Source of the DNA: an uncultured Acholeplasma sp.
GTDB taxonomy: Bacteria > Bacillota_I > Bacilli_A > Acholeplasmatales > Acholeplasmataceae
Length of the DNA stretch: 31,010 bases
NCBI GenBank assembly: GCA_937934685.1
Contig: CALGYU010000038.1
Location: forward strand, 1-31,010
Direction of reading: 5' to 3'
Part shown: one piece after another, positions 15,975 to 24,102 of the stretch
How positions within the stretch are numbered: position 1 is the first letter of the stretch
Layout: each line of letters starts with the position of its first letter
Program-made: the position numbers and the translations under genes
The notes under the pieces: generated by a model
The model's input: only the letters and a program-made list of their open reading frames with translations
Told to the model about the DNA's origin: nothing
Database searches by the model: none

Positions 15975-17795
15975 TTATAGACTAAGTTTTGCTTCTTGTT
16001 CTTGTAAAAATTGGTTTTTATAAAGTTCAAAATAGGCTCCACGTTTTTCTAATAACTCTTGATGACTACCCATTTCAATGATTTCACCCATTTCTAACAT
16101 CACGATTAAATCAGATTTAACAATGGTTGATAATCTATGTGCCACAATTAAGCTGGTTCTATTTTTTAAAAGGGTTTCTGTAGCCTGTTGAATTAAGAGT
16201 TCTGTTTCTGAGTCAATCGATGAAGTGGCTTCATCTAAAATAAGAATTTTAGGATCTGAAATGATGGCTCTAGCAAATGAGATCAATTGTTTTTGTCCTA
16301 AAGATAGTAAATTTCCACCTTCTCCAACAAAGGTATCATATTGGTTTTCAAGTTTCATAATAAAATCATGAGCACCAATGGCTTTGGCTGCGGCTATGAC
16401 TTCTTCATCGGTTGCCTCTAGTTTGCCATATTTGATGTTTTCTTTAATGGTTGTGCTAAAGAGGTGTGGTGATTGAAGCACATAACCTAGTTTTGAATGC
16501 AACCAGTGGAGACTTCTTTTACGATAGTCGATACCATCAATTAATAATTCTCCTTTTTTAGGCTCATAAAATCTTGAAATTAAGTTGATCAGGGTGGTTT
16601 TCCCTGAACCGGTATGTCCAACTAAGGCTACGGTTTGTCCGGCTTTAATATCTAAGTTGAAGTTTTTTAAAATAACTTCATCGTCTTTATAATAAAAGTC
16701 GATGTTCTTAAAGGTGATATCTCCTTCTAATTCTTCCCAATTTTCTTTTTTGTTGTTAAAGATGTCTCCGTATTTTTCAATAACTTCTGCACTATCTTTT
16801 ATTTCAGGCTCTGTTTCAATGAGTTGGATGATACGTTCTGCAGAAGCTTGGGCTTGTTGAATGTTAGATAAAATTGAAGTTAATGCCATGATGGGTTCAA
16901 AGAAACTGGTGGTTGAACGAATGAATAAAAATAGTGTTGGAATACTAATTGCTAGTTTTAGAGTTTCATCGGTTCCTATAATCATGACAAGTGCTACGGT
17001 CATATATGAAACTACCAGTAATGTTGAAGACATTAAAGCTGATGTTTTAATAGCTTTAAAACTAGCGTTTTTCATACGGTTAGTGGTGTCTGTGAATTCA
17101 TCTAAATTTTCTTTTTCAATGGCTAAACTTTTAGTTGTTTTAGCGCCTAGAAAAGATTCACTATATTTAGCGGTAATATCTGAGTTATATTTTCTTGCTA
17201 GTCGGTGATTTTTTAAGATATATTTTCTGAAAACATAAGATATGACAATCATGATTGGAACTGATAGTAAAACAATGACTGCTAGTTTAGCAGAATAGAT
17301 GAACAATATGATGAGTGTAAAGATCATCATTAAAACTGCCCATACCATGTCTAAAATTGACCAGGAGACAATGTTGGCTAACCTTCTAGAATCTGAGGTC
17401 ATTCTGGCCATAATCCATCCTTGTGGTGTCAGATCAAAATATGAAAAGGAAAGTCTTTGTAAATTAGTGAATGCTTGTGTTCTAAGTTCATAGTTAACGT
17501 TTGCTTCAATGATGCTTCCTTGTCTAATAAAGGCCCATACAATGACTCCAAATGCGATTGCAATGATAATATTTAAAATAATATAAGGTGTCAGTAAAGC
17601 ATAGTCTTTATTTTCAACAAAGTTTTCAATCCCAAAGCTGTTAACTACTGGGATGGTTGCTTCAATGATAGCAAGTAGGCTAGCTAAAATCATTAAGGCA
17701 ATGATGTTTCTTTTTTGTTTTAAAATGACTTTAAATATTTTCTTCCAAACACCGGTGGAGAATTTTTGAATTGAATCATCTTGCATTTTATCCAT
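15975..17795 (-). CDS. Heterodimeric ABC exporter subunit with consensus Walker B
   Basis: A fused permease-ATPase half-transporter, 606 residues. Six membrane helices (about 1-320) are followed by one nucleotide-binding domain. Walker A is GHTGSGKTT (393-401). Walker B is LILDE with the catalytic Glu522, and the switch His is H553. The signature is LSLGQ (497-501) instead of LSGGQ. In heterodimeric exporters such as TM287/288, BmrCD and LmrCD, one subunit keeps the catalytic Glu and carries the odd signature, while the partner has the reverse; this gene and the next upstream match that pattern. Its start overlaps the partner's end by 8 bp. The likely function is drug or lipid efflux from the cytoplasmic membrane. 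The substrate is not predictable. Confidence 0.94.
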   Translation of the reverse strand: MDKMQDDSIQKFSTGVWKKIFKVILKQKRNIIALMILASLLAIIEATIPVVNSFGIENFVENKDYALLTPYIILNIIIAIAFGVIVWAFIRQGSIIEANVNYELRTQAFTNLQRLSFSYFDLTPQGWIMARMTSDSRRLANIVSWSILDMVWAVLMMIFTLIILFIYSAKLAVIVLLSVPIMIVISYVFRKYILKNHRLARKYNSDITAKYSESFLGAKTTKSLAIEKENLDEFTDTTNRMKNASFKAIKTSALMSSTLLVVSYMTVALVMIIGTDETLKLAISIPTLFLFIRSTTSFFEPIMALTSILSNIQQAQASAERIIQLIETEPEIKDSAEVIEKYGDIFNNKKENWEELEGDITFKNIDFYYKDDEVILKNFNLDIKAGQTVALVGHTGSGKTTLINLISRFYEPKKGELLIDGIDYRKRSLHWLHSKLGYVLQSPHLFSTTIKENIKYGKLEATDEEVIAAAKAIGAHDFIMKLENQYDTFVGEGGNLLSLGQKQLISFARAIISDPKILILDEATSSIDSETELLIQQATETLLKNRTSLIVAHRLSTIVKSDLIVMLEMGEIIEMGSHQELLEKRGAYFELYKNQFLQEQEAKLSL

Positions 17796-19614
17796 GTGTA
17801 ATCTCCTCTTCTATCATTTTCATGAACTCTTCTTCTAATGCACCTTGGATGTTCCAAAGCGTTTGATATAGTCCTTCTTTTTTGCTTAATTCTTGGTGTT
17901 TCCCAACCATTTGAACTTTACCATGATGCAATACAACAATTTTATCTGCTTCTTTTGCTGTTGTAATACGGTGGGTAATAATTAAAGTGGTTTTTTTTGT
18001 GTCTTGATTGTTTAGTGATCTTCTAATCGCTAAATCGGTTTTATTATCTAATGCACTTAACGCGTCATCAAAAATTAAGATTGGTTTTTGTGCAACTAAA
18101 ATTCTTGCGATAGCAACACGTTGTTTTTGGCCACCTGAAAGGGTTGTCCCTTGTTCTCCAACAATGGTTTCATATCCTTTTTGGAAGGTATTGATATCTT
18201 TTTCTAAGGCTGCAATCTCAGCGGCTTGGTAAATTTGTTTATCTTCAACCAATCTGTTGGCAATAGCGATGTTTTCATAAACGGTTTTACTGTATAAAAA
18301 TGGGTCTTGTAAAACTGTTCCGATGTTTTTCCTAATATGGCCTTTTTTAATATCTTTAAGCTCTACACCATCAATTTTAATAGAGCCTTGATATTCATAC
18401 ATTCTAAGAAGTAAGTTGATTAACGTAGTTTTTCCTGATCCTGTTTTTCCGATAAAGGCAACGGTTTCTCCTGGTTCAATTGTAAAACTGATGTCTTCTA
18501 AAATATAGTCTTCTGCTTCTGGGTATTTAAAATAAACGTTTTTAAATTCTATTTTACCGTTGATAACTGGTGTTTGGGTTCCATCGTTTTCATATTCGCT
18601 TTTTTGTTCAAATAAGTGTGTAAGTCTATCTGATGCTACTAAGGCTTTCCCAAAATCGTTGATCAGTCTTCCTAAACCTCTAATAGGCCAAATTAAAAGT
18701 CCTACCAACATTAAAGCACTAGAAACAGAGGCAATGCTCATAGCTCCGGTTGATGCAAAATAGATTCCTAATAAGATAACGATTAAAAATTGGATCATCA
18801 TTAATGTATCCATGCCACCCCAGTATAGAGCTACTAGTTTGCTGGCTTTAATATCGATATCACGATATGTTTTGTTTTTTTCATCTAGTTTCTTTACTTC
18901 ATATGCTTCGTTAGCAAAAGCTTTAACAACTCTTGAGGCTGAGACGTTTTCTTGAATAACAACCATTACTTCTGCTTCTTTTTCTTCTACTTTTTTAAAA
19001 ATTTTATCAATGTTAATAAAATAGATGATCGATGAAGCGGCACTAATAGGGATGACTGCTAATGTCACCCACATGATGGTTGGGTTCACATGATACATTT
19101 GATATGACCCAAAAATGACTGCTGAGATGAGACTAACAAATTCTAATGCTCTTTGTGAAACAAAGGTGGTTGTCAGATCAACATCAGAGGTAACTCTTTG
19201 AATGAGATCTCCTGAATCAACGTTGTTATGAAAATGATAGTCTAGATTTTGAATATGATCATATAAGTTTAATCTTAAATCTTGAGCAACATTTTCTAAT
19301 AGCTTTCCTTTGACTTTAGCTTCAAAGAAAAGCATGATGAAACGTCCGGTTTGCCATGTCAGTAACATAAGGGAAATGACGATTGCAATTTGTATTTCGG
19401 TTTGATAGTTTTTTAAGAAATTTAAAATAAAATTGGGTAAATTCACTTCACTTGTAGCTGCATGTCCACTATTTTCTAAAACCTCAATTAAATATTGAGT
19501 AAATAAAGGCACATAAGAATAAGTTAACCTATGTAGAACAACAAAGATGATCGAAATCACAAAAAGCCCATAGTGTCCTTTTAATAGTTTAAATAAGTTT
19601 TTTAGTCGTTGCAT
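17788..19614 (-). CDS. Heterodimeric ABC exporter subunit with degenerate Walker B
   Basis: The first-transcribed half of the exporter, 608 residues, with six membrane helices followed by an ATPase domain. Walker A is GKTGSGKTT (389-397), and the signature is a canonical LSGGQ (492-496). Walker B is ILIFDD, with Asp517 in place of the catalytic Glu; the switch His is present (H548). Together with the partner's LSLGQ signature this predicts one hydrolytic site and one degenerate site in the dimer. A strong SD (AGGAGG) lies 6 bases before the ATG. The gene is preceded, within 155 bases of a good promoter, by a leader peptide and an attenuator, so expression is probably switched by translation of the leader. 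Subunit order and regulation resemble those of Bacillus bmrC-bmrD. Confidence 0.94.
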   Translation of the reverse strand: MQRLKNLFKLLKGHYGLFVISIIFVVLHRLTYSYVPLFTQYLIEVLENSGHAATSEVNLPNFILNFLKNYQTEIQIAIVISLMLLTWQTGRFIMLFFEAKVKGKLLENVAQDLRLNLYDHIQNLDYHFHNNVDSGDLIQRVTSDVDLTTTFVSQRALEFVSLISAVIFGSYQMYHVNPTIMWVTLAVIPISAASSIIYFINIDKIFKKVEEKEAEVMVVIQENVSASRVVKAFANEAYEVKKLDEKNKTYRDIDIKASKLVALYWGGMDTLMMIQFLIVILLGIYFASTGAMSIASVSSALMLVGLLIWPIRGLGRLINDFGKALVASDRLTHLFEQKSEYENDGTQTPVINGKIEFKNVYFKYPEAEDYILEDISFTIEPGETVAFIGKTGSGKTTLINLLLRMYEYQGSIKIDGVELKDIKKGHIRKNIGTVLQDPFLYSKTVYENIAIANRLVEDKQIYQAAEIAALEKDINTFQKGYETIVGEQGTTLSGGQKQRVAIARILVAQKPILIFDDALSALDNKTDLAIRRSLNNQDTKKTTLIITHRITTAKEADKIVVLHHGKVQMVGKHQELSKKEGLYQTLWNIQGALEEEFMKMIEEEITHG

Positions 19615-19637
19615 AATATCCTCCTGAAAATAAAAAA

Positions 19638-19663
19638 AGGTCGTGTATGTTTATACACAACCT
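19638..19663 (-). terminator. Attenuator terminator in front of the ABC exporter
   Basis: An 11-bp stem (AGGTTGTGTAT with ATACACGACCT, one G-U pair) has a 4-base loop and runs directly into seven T on the minus strand. It lies between the leader peptide stop and the exporter SD. It would therefore stop transcription before the exporter rather than end any upstream gene that lacks a terminator of its own. Its 5' arm is shared with the antiterminator. Confidence 0.85.
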
Positions 19664-19719
19664 AAAAACACTATAAAATTCTACTTTAAATAGAAATCGC
19701 TCAGTGTTTGATGTTGTGT
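19655..19719 (-). promoter_or_regulatory. Antiterminator pairing of the exporter leader
   Basis: Two 7-base blocks inside the leader ORF (ACACAAC at 19719-19713 and AAACACT at 19709-19703) are exact complements of two blocks after its stop (GTTGTGT at 19661-19655 and AGTGTTT at 19672-19666), in the right order for one interrupted helix. The GTTGTGT block is most of the terminator's 5' arm, so the two structures exclude each other. Ribosome position on the leader can decide which one forms. Confidence 0.7.
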
Positions 19720-19749
19720 TGGTTTATTTTTATTAAATACATTCATCAT
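19681..19749 (-). CDS. 22-residue leader peptide of the ABC exporter
   Basis: A short ORF of 22 codons plus TAG, starting with a tandem ATGATG and ending TLSDFYLK. An excellent SD (GGAGGTG, 19759-19753) sits directly in front, better than those of many large genes here. It is the only ORF between the promoter at 19777-19805 and the exporter gene. Codons 11-16 (Thr-Gln-His-Gln-Thr-Leu) encode the 5' arm of the antiterminator, so its translation is coupled to RNA folding. It has no hydrophobic segment and no run of one amino acid. Sensing of translation itself, such as inhibition by antibiotics, is thus more likely than amino-acid starvation. An in-frame upstream ATG near 19767 has no SD of its own. 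Confidence 0.8.
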   Translation of the reverse strand: MMNVFNKNKPTQHQTLSDFYLK

Positions 19750-19776
19750 TAACACCTCCGCTTTCATTTTAAAACT

Positions 19777-19805
19777 ATTGTATCACATGTTTTTATACTT
19801 TTCAA
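19777..19805 (-). promoter_or_regulatory. Sigma-A-type promoter of the leader/ABC exporter operon
   Basis: On the minus strand: -35 TTGAAA (19805-19800), a 17-base spacer, -10 TACAAT (19782-19777) preceded by TGA, giving a TGn extension. This is one of the two complete sigma-A-type promoters found in the window (the other is at 28552-28580). Predicted start is near 19770, leaving a transcribed leader of about 155 bases before the exporter ATG. Confidence 0.85.
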
Positions 19806-19807
19806 CC

Positions 19808-21022
19808 TCAAATCTTAGAATTGGTCTTTATTTTTCTTGTCAGGGTTTGTAAAAAGTGGGTGCCATCTTTATAAAAGCTTTGTTCTTTATATTGTGACGT
19901 CCCTTGTTCTATGAAAAACAGGTTAGTTTCAACATCATCTATGACATATTGATTTAAAATGAATGTTTGTTTTAAGTACGCTAAGATAGGTTTTTTAACA
20001 TGTTCATATTTGATCTGGAAAAATTCAAAGATGATAGCGTGACTTGCTTTTTGAAAAACTATTTTCTTAGATAGGATTTGATGGATTAAGTGAATTTCTC
20101 CTAGCACATCATAGTTTTTTAATTTTAGAATCAATGCTTCTTCGGTATTGATTTCCTGGATATAAGATAAACTTTGTTGGTAGTTTTTTCTGTAATATAA
20201 GTTTTTTGCTAGTAAATATTGTTTTTGTTTTTCATCAACGCCTAATAGTTTTTCAACCTCTGCTTTATAAATATGGGTTTTTTCAAACTGTGCTAAGTAA
20301 TCTAGATAGTCTACTTTTAAGTTTTGGGCAAACTGAAAATGACCATATTCGATGAGTTCTGATAATAGCGTTTGATATTCTTTTAAAATCGTTGCATGAT
20401 GATTGAGCTTAAAGGCATGCTTTAATTTATAGTATAGTAATAAGTAATGAAGATAAATGTTTTTATATCTAATGTTTTCTACTTCCTCTAATAGTAAAAA
20501 AGCTTGTTTATGTAGATTCATGTGATCATATTGAATACTTGTAAATAAAACATATAATAAAACTTCTTGATCATTAAAATTTTTAATATATCCTAATAAC
20601 TCATCATGATCATTTTTGATTTTCTCAAACTCTAGTCGATCAATTTTATAAATTAATGATAGAATTTTTCCTTGATAGGATAATTGGTCAATATCTATAT
20701 GCTCATATGTTAATGGTTTGTTTTCAAATAGACTGGTGATGATTTGATTAAAAAAATCTTCAATCTTTTTTTCGTTTTGTGTAGATATTACTTTCAGTTC
20801 AAATCTTTTTACCAAATCTTCTAAAAATTTATCACTTGGTACAATCATATTATTTTCTACTTTTGATAAATAAGAAACACTACATATCCCTTCTGATCCT
20901 TCTTCTAGTGTCATTCTCATTTTTGTTCTTTGATGTTTAATCATTGAACCAATTGTTTTCTTATGTAAGTTAGATATTCTTCTTAGCTCTAATTGCTTTT
21001 TAAAATATACTAATGTAATCAT
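19808..21022 (-). CDS. XRE-family regulator with long helical C-terminal domain
   Basis: A 404-residue DNA-binding protein. Residues 24-76 form a Cro/C1-type helix-turn-helix (IGSMIKHQRTKMRMTLEEG, then ICSVSYLSKVENN, the recognition-helix region). The remaining roughly 310 residues are almost entirely alpha-helical, with TPR-like spacing of Tyr, Leu and Ala. This layout is shared with Rgg/PlcR-type regulators that respond to small peptides. The similarity is architectural only, and no cognate peptide gene is seen beside it. SD AAGGGGG supports the start, and the stop is TGA. It lies directly before the leader/ABC exporter promoter on the same strand, so regulation of the exporter is possible but unproven. 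It has its own promoter at 21049-21078. Confidence 0.82.
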   Translation of the reverse strand: MITLVYFKKQLELRRISNLHKKTIGSMIKHQRTKMRMTLEEGSEGICSVSYLSKVENNMIVPSDKFLEDLVKRFELKVISTQNEKKIEDFFNQIITSLFENKPLTYEHIDIDQLSYQGKILSLIYKIDRLEFEKIKNDHDELLGYIKNFNDQEVLLYVLFTSIQYDHMNLHKQAFLLLEEVENIRYKNIYLHYLLLYYKLKHAFKLNHHATILKEYQTLLSELIEYGHFQFAQNLKVDYLDYLAQFEKTHIYKAEVEKLLGVDEKQKQYLLAKNLYYRKNYQQSLSYIQEINTEEALILKLKNYDVLGEIHLIHQILSKKIVFQKASHAIIFEFFQIKYEHVKKPILAYLKQTFILNQYVIDDVETNLFFIEQGTSQYKEQSFYKDGTHFLQTLTRKIKTNSKI

Positions 21023-21048
21023 TACACTTCCCCCTTTTAATAGTTGGA

Positions 21049-21078
21049 ATTATAGTTTATTTGAAATGATAAATCCAA
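21049..21078 (-). promoter_or_regulatory. Promoter of the XRE regulator
   Basis: On the minus strand: -35 TTGGAT (21078-21073), an 18-base spacer, -10 TATAAT (21054-21049), followed by the SD and ATG of the regulator. The remaining gap to 21123 is AT-rich with a small 6-bp inverted repeat at 21097-21112 (AAAAGC / GCTTTT). Confidence 0.55.
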
Positions 21079-21123
21079 TCTTTTTTGATTATATTTAAAA
21101 GCTTCTGCTTTTTAAAAATAAAA

Positions 21124-21145
21124 AAGACGTCTTTATAGACGCCTT
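21124..21145 (-). terminator. Terminator of the plsX-rnc-dnaD-nth operon
   Basis: On the minus strand a 9-bp stem (AAGGCGTCT with AGACGTCTT, one G-U pair) with a 4-base loop is followed by a T-rich run. It touches the nth stop codon. Confidence 0.85.
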
Positions 21146-21786
21146 TACTTGGGGTTGCTTGCTATTTGTTTTTGAAAAAATGGACAAACCTTTGATAACT
21201 CACATATCTGGCATTTAGGTTTTCTTGCGGTGCAATGATATCTGCCAAAAAAGATGAATTGATGGTGTAGTTTCAGCCATGTTTCTTTTGGGAAATAATC
21301 CATTAACTTTTCTTCAATTTTTAAGACGTTATCTTTTTCTTCTGCAATCCCTAGTCTAATAGAGACTCTTGTGACATGTGTATCTACTGCAAAAGCTGGA
21401 ATATTAAAAGCATTACTTAAAACAACGTTGGCTGTTTTTCTTCCCACACCGCTTAATGCTTCTAATTGATTTCTTTGATCAGGAACTTTACTGTCATATT
21501 TTTCATAAAGATCAGTTGCAAGTGATTTGATGTTTTTGGCTTTGGTTTTATATAAGCCAATGGTTTTAATGATTTGTTCTAAATCACTGACTTCAGCATC
21601 TTTCATGGTCTCTGGTGTTGGATATTTTTTAAAGAGTTCTTTGGTTACTTTATTCACCGCAATATCGGTTGTTTGGGCACTTAAAACAACTGCAACTAAT
21701 AATTCAAAATCATTTTTATAATCCAGTTCTGCTTTTGCATCCGGAAAGAGTTTGTTTAAATACTCTATGATTAATTGTGAATTCAT
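21145..21786 (-). CDS. nth: Endonuclease III (DNA glycosylase/AP lyase)
   Basis: Removes oxidised pyrimidines from DNA and nicks the abasic site, the first steps of base excision repair. The 213-residue protein has the helix-hairpin-helix LSGVGRKTAN with the catalytic Lys117, and the general Asp135 in AVDTHVTR. A C-x6-C-x2-C-x5-C [4Fe-4S] motif lies at residues 185, 192, 195 and 201. Length and residues match the E. coli and Bacillus enzymes. The ATG overlaps the dnaD stop (ATGA, 21783-21786). The dnaD-nth pair is conserved from Bacillus and supports the assignment of its neighbour. Confidence 0.97.
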   Translation of the reverse strand: MNSQLIIEYLNKLFPDAKAELDYKNDFELLVAVVLSAQTTDIAVNKVTKELFKKYPTPETMKDAEVSDLEQIIKTIGLYKTKAKNIKSLATDLYEKYDSKVPDQRNQLEALSGVGRKTANVVLSNAFNIPAFAVDTHVTRVSIRLGIAEEKDNVLKIEEKLMDYFPKETWLKLHHQFIFFGRYHCTARKPKCQICELSKVCPFFQKQIASNPK

Positions 21787-22397
21787 CGCTTAAATAATTT
21801 TTCTATGATTTTATCTGCTTGTTCATCGGCTTCTAATGGTTCTATGTTGCTTTGGTTTAAAAGTCTTTCAATGTATCTAACAGATGCTCTTCCCGATAAA
21901 TCCGCTTGATAAATTAACTCCATAATTTTATGATGCCCATATTCTTCTTTTTCATACCATTTTCTAATGATCTCTAATTCATATGCTGAAAGTGGTTTTC
22001 CAATTGCTATTTCCATTTGTTCAATGGCTTTGGTGATATTTGATTCCACTTGTTCCATTTTTCTTTTTTCTTCATCTTCTGCATAAATTTCTTCTATTTT
22101 TTCAAAAGTTTTATCTAGACTAAAAACTTCTCTTGTCTTGCCGTCTTTACTTTCTAAATAAAATGAGATGAACCCTTTGTTAATTAAACTATCTACCATT
22201 TCACCTATTTCATTTTGAGTGAAGTCAACTCTTTTAGAAAGCGCACTAACTGAAAAGGTTCTTCTTTTATAATAGCTAAATAAGGCCAGTAAAATAATTA
22301 GTTCTTGACTGGTTAGATTTAATCTTTGATGTTCTCTCATCAAAATTTTTTCTATCGCTAAGTCAGATTCCTCATATAATCTTTTAATTAACATCAT
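21783..22397 (-). CDS. dnaD: DnaD-family replication initiation/primosome protein
   Basis: A 204-residue protein with the two-part layout of DnaD: an N-terminal winged helix (about 25-90), a charged linker, and a C-terminal DnaD/DnaB_2 domain (about 120-190). The latter includes YELEIIRKWYEKEEYGHHKIMELI in separate blocks around IRKWYEKE and SVRYIERLL. In Bacillus DnaD helps load the replicative helicase at oriC and at restarting forks. The family is weakly conserved, so the call leans on the domain pattern and on the conserved neighbour nth. It begins ATGATG. The first A is also the last base of the rnc stop (TAATG), and it ends in TGA overlapping the nth start. Confidence 0.87.
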   Translation of the reverse strand: MMLIKRLYEESDLAIEKILMREHQRLNLTSQELIILLALFSYYKRRTFSVSALSKRVDFTQNEIGEMVDSLINKGFISFYLESKDGKTREVFSLDKTFEKIEEIYAEDEEKRKMEQVESNITKAIEQMEIAIGKPLSAYELEIIRKWYEKEEYGHHKIMELIYQADLSGRASVRYIERLLNQSNIEPLEADEQADKIIEKLFKR

Positions 22398-23053
22398 TAC
22401 TCTCCTTTTGCCACAATCGATAAAGCTTTTCTCGCCGCCATTTGTTCGGCTTCTTTTTTGGTTCTACCAGTTCCTGAGCCTAATAAAATGGATTCTAAAT
22501 AAACTTCTGCTAAAAAGACTTTATTATGTGCAGGACCTTTTTCACTAACAATTTGATATGTGATAGTTCTTTTATCTGCTTGAACTAATTCCTGTAGTTT
22601 GGTTTTATAATCTTTAATGTTTTCTATTAGGTCTAAATGTGGTAAGACAATTCTTTGGAAAACACTTTTTGCTGCTAAGTATCCTAAATCTAGATAAATT
22701 GCACTAAAAAGAGCTTCAAAAGCATCTGCTAAGATGCTGTTTTTCAATCCCTTTGCTTTTTCTCCTTTGCCTAAGAGAATAAAGTTTTGTAGTTCTATTT
22801 TTTCAGCATATAAAACCAAGGCTTCTTCACAGACAGCTTGTGCGCGTTTTTTAGTCATCACACCTTCATCTGATTTTTCAGTTTTATATAAGTGTTCTGC
22901 CATGTATAAATCAATGACTGCATCTCCTAAAAATTCTAGTCTCTCATTATTTTCCGTTTGATGTTCATTTGCATATGAACTATGGGTAAGGGCTCTTTGG
23001 TATAATGAAAGGTTTTTAGGTTCTATTTGAAGTAAATCAAACAGTTTTTGCAT
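22397..23053 (-). CDS. rnc: Ribonuclease III
   Basis: A double-strand-specific endoribonuclease for rRNA precursor and mRNA processing, 218 residues. The nuclease signature NERLEFLGDAVIDLY (36-50) holds the metal residues Glu40 and Asp44. ADAFEALFSAIYLD supplies Asp110 and Glu113. A double-stranded RNA-binding domain fills the C-terminus (about 148-216, starting YKTKLQELVQ and ending TKKEAEQMAARKAL). It overlaps plsX by 17 bp and dnaD by 1 bp, so translation is coupled throughout. In Bacillus the fabD-fabG-acpP genes lie between plsX and rnc; here they are absent. Confidence 0.97.
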   Translation of the reverse strand: MQKLFDLLQIEPKNLSLYQRALTHSSYANEHQTENNERLEFLGDAVIDLYMAEHLYKTEKSDEGVMTKKRAQAVCEEALVLYAEKIELQNFILLGKGEKAKGLKNSILADAFEALFSAIYLDLGYLAAKSVFQRIVLPHLDLIENIKDYKTKLQELVQADKRTITYQIVSEKGPAHNKVFLAEVYLESILLGSGTGRTKKEAEQMAARKALSIVAKGE

Positions 23054-24047
23054 CGGCTTCTAATAAAGATGTTACCTTACCTATAACATCTGCTTCTACT
23101 AATTCTTTTGCTTGTCTAATAGCGTTGTAAAATGCATAATCGTTAGATGAACCGTGGGCTTTGATGACAATGTTTTGTAATCCAGCGATCATCGCTCCAC
23201 CAATTTCATTTGGGTCTAATGCTTTTTTAAATTCTTTTAATGATTTTTTTAGGAAAAGACCTACAATCAGTTTTTTAAAAAAACTGCTTGTTAGTTGTTC
23301 TTTAAGTAGGCTTGCTAATGATTTAGCGGTTCCTTCCATGGTTTTCATAGCGATATTTGCAGTAAAACCGTCACTTAGTAAGATATCTGCTTTGGTTTCT
23401 AACATTTCTTTAGGCTCTACGTTACCTAAAAAATTGATGTTTGGATTTTCTTTAAGTAAAGCATAAGTTTCTATATCTAGCGCTCTACCTTTGCCTTCTT
23501 CTGTTCCAATATTTAATAAGCCAACTTGAGGGTTTTCAACGTGTAATAAAGCTTTTGCAACAACAGTTGCATAAACAGCTAATTCTTCTAGGTGTTCTGC
23601 TTTTAAATCAACGTTTGCGCCACCATCTAATAAAATAGTGGATTTGCCTTTAATTAAAGAAGGCATCATTGGTGCTATGGCTACTCTTTTCATGGTTGGA
23701 AGTCTTTTGATGATTAAATGTCCTGCCACGACTAAAGCTTGAGTTGGTCCTGCAGAAACAATAGCATCTGCTTTTCCTTCTTTGACTGCTTTCATTGCTA
23801 AGAACATAGAAGCATCTTTGTTTTTTCTAAATTGACTGACTGGATCTTGTTCACCCATATCTAAATATTTATCTGTGTGGACGATTTCTAGTCTGTCATG
23901 AGGCGTTAAGTAAGGTGCCATTTTCGTTTCATCACCATATAAAATCACTGTAATATCTTTAAATTCAGATAGTGCTTTTAATGTTCCTTTGATGATTTGT
24001 TCTGGTGCATGGTCTCCTCCCATAGCATCGATTGCTAATCTTATCAT
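23037..24047 (-). CDS. plsX: Phosphate acyltransferase PlsX
   Basis: Converts acyl-ACP and phosphate to acyl-phosphate, the acyl donor for PlsY in phospholipid synthesis; a peripheral membrane enzyme. The 336-residue protein opens with the family hallmark RLAIDAMGGDHAPE and contains the conserved LLDGGANVDLK, GLLNIGTEEGKG and SDGFTANIAMKTMEG segments. The stop is TGA, inside the rnc coding region (17-bp overlap). It is preceded by an extended -10 promoter in the short recG-plsX gap. It heads the plsX-rnc-dnaD-nth operon and is a remnant of the Bacillus recG-fapR-plsX-fab-acpP-rnc cluster without the fab genes. Confidence 0.97.
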   Translation of the reverse strand: MIRLAIDAMGGDHAPEQIIKGTLKALSEFKDITVILYGDETKMAPYLTPHDRLEIVHTDKYLDMGEQDPVSQFRKNKDASMFLAMKAVKEGKADAIVSAGPTQALVVAGHLIIKRLPTMKRVAIAPMMPSLIKGKSTILLDGGANVDLKAEHLEELAVYATVVAKALLHVENPQVGLLNIGTEEGKGRALDIETYALLKENPNINFLGNVEPKEMLETKADILLSDGFTANIAMKTMEGTAKSLASLLKEQLTSSFFKKLIVGLFLKKSLKEFKKALDPNEIGGAMIAGLQNIVIKAHGSSNDYAFYNAIRQAKELVEADVIGKVTSLLEADAKTV

Positions 24048-24078
24048 AGTAATTACCTCTTTTCTTACATCTATTTGT

Positions 24079-24087
24079 ATTATATCA
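24079..24087 (-). promoter_or_regulatory. Extended -10 promoter of plsX operon
   Basis: TGATATAAT on the minus strand, identical to the boxes before pfkA, mvaS and the DUF1576-like gene. The -35 at 17 bases is poor. It sits 32 bases before the plsX ATG, with SD AAGAGGT between. Confidence 0.65.
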
Positions 24088-24102
24088 TGTTTAGCATTTG
24101 GT

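Noticed and set aside
19681..19749. The leader ORF as an Rgg-type pheromone or an amino-acid-starvation leader
   Set aside because: It has no secretion signal or hydrophobic C-terminus, and no run of a single amino acid; its codons instead form the antiterminator arm.
21097..21112. Small inverted repeat AAAAGC/GCTTTT as a second terminator
   Set aside because: The stem is only six base pairs, mostly A-T, and a stronger terminator lies immediately upstream at 21124-21145.
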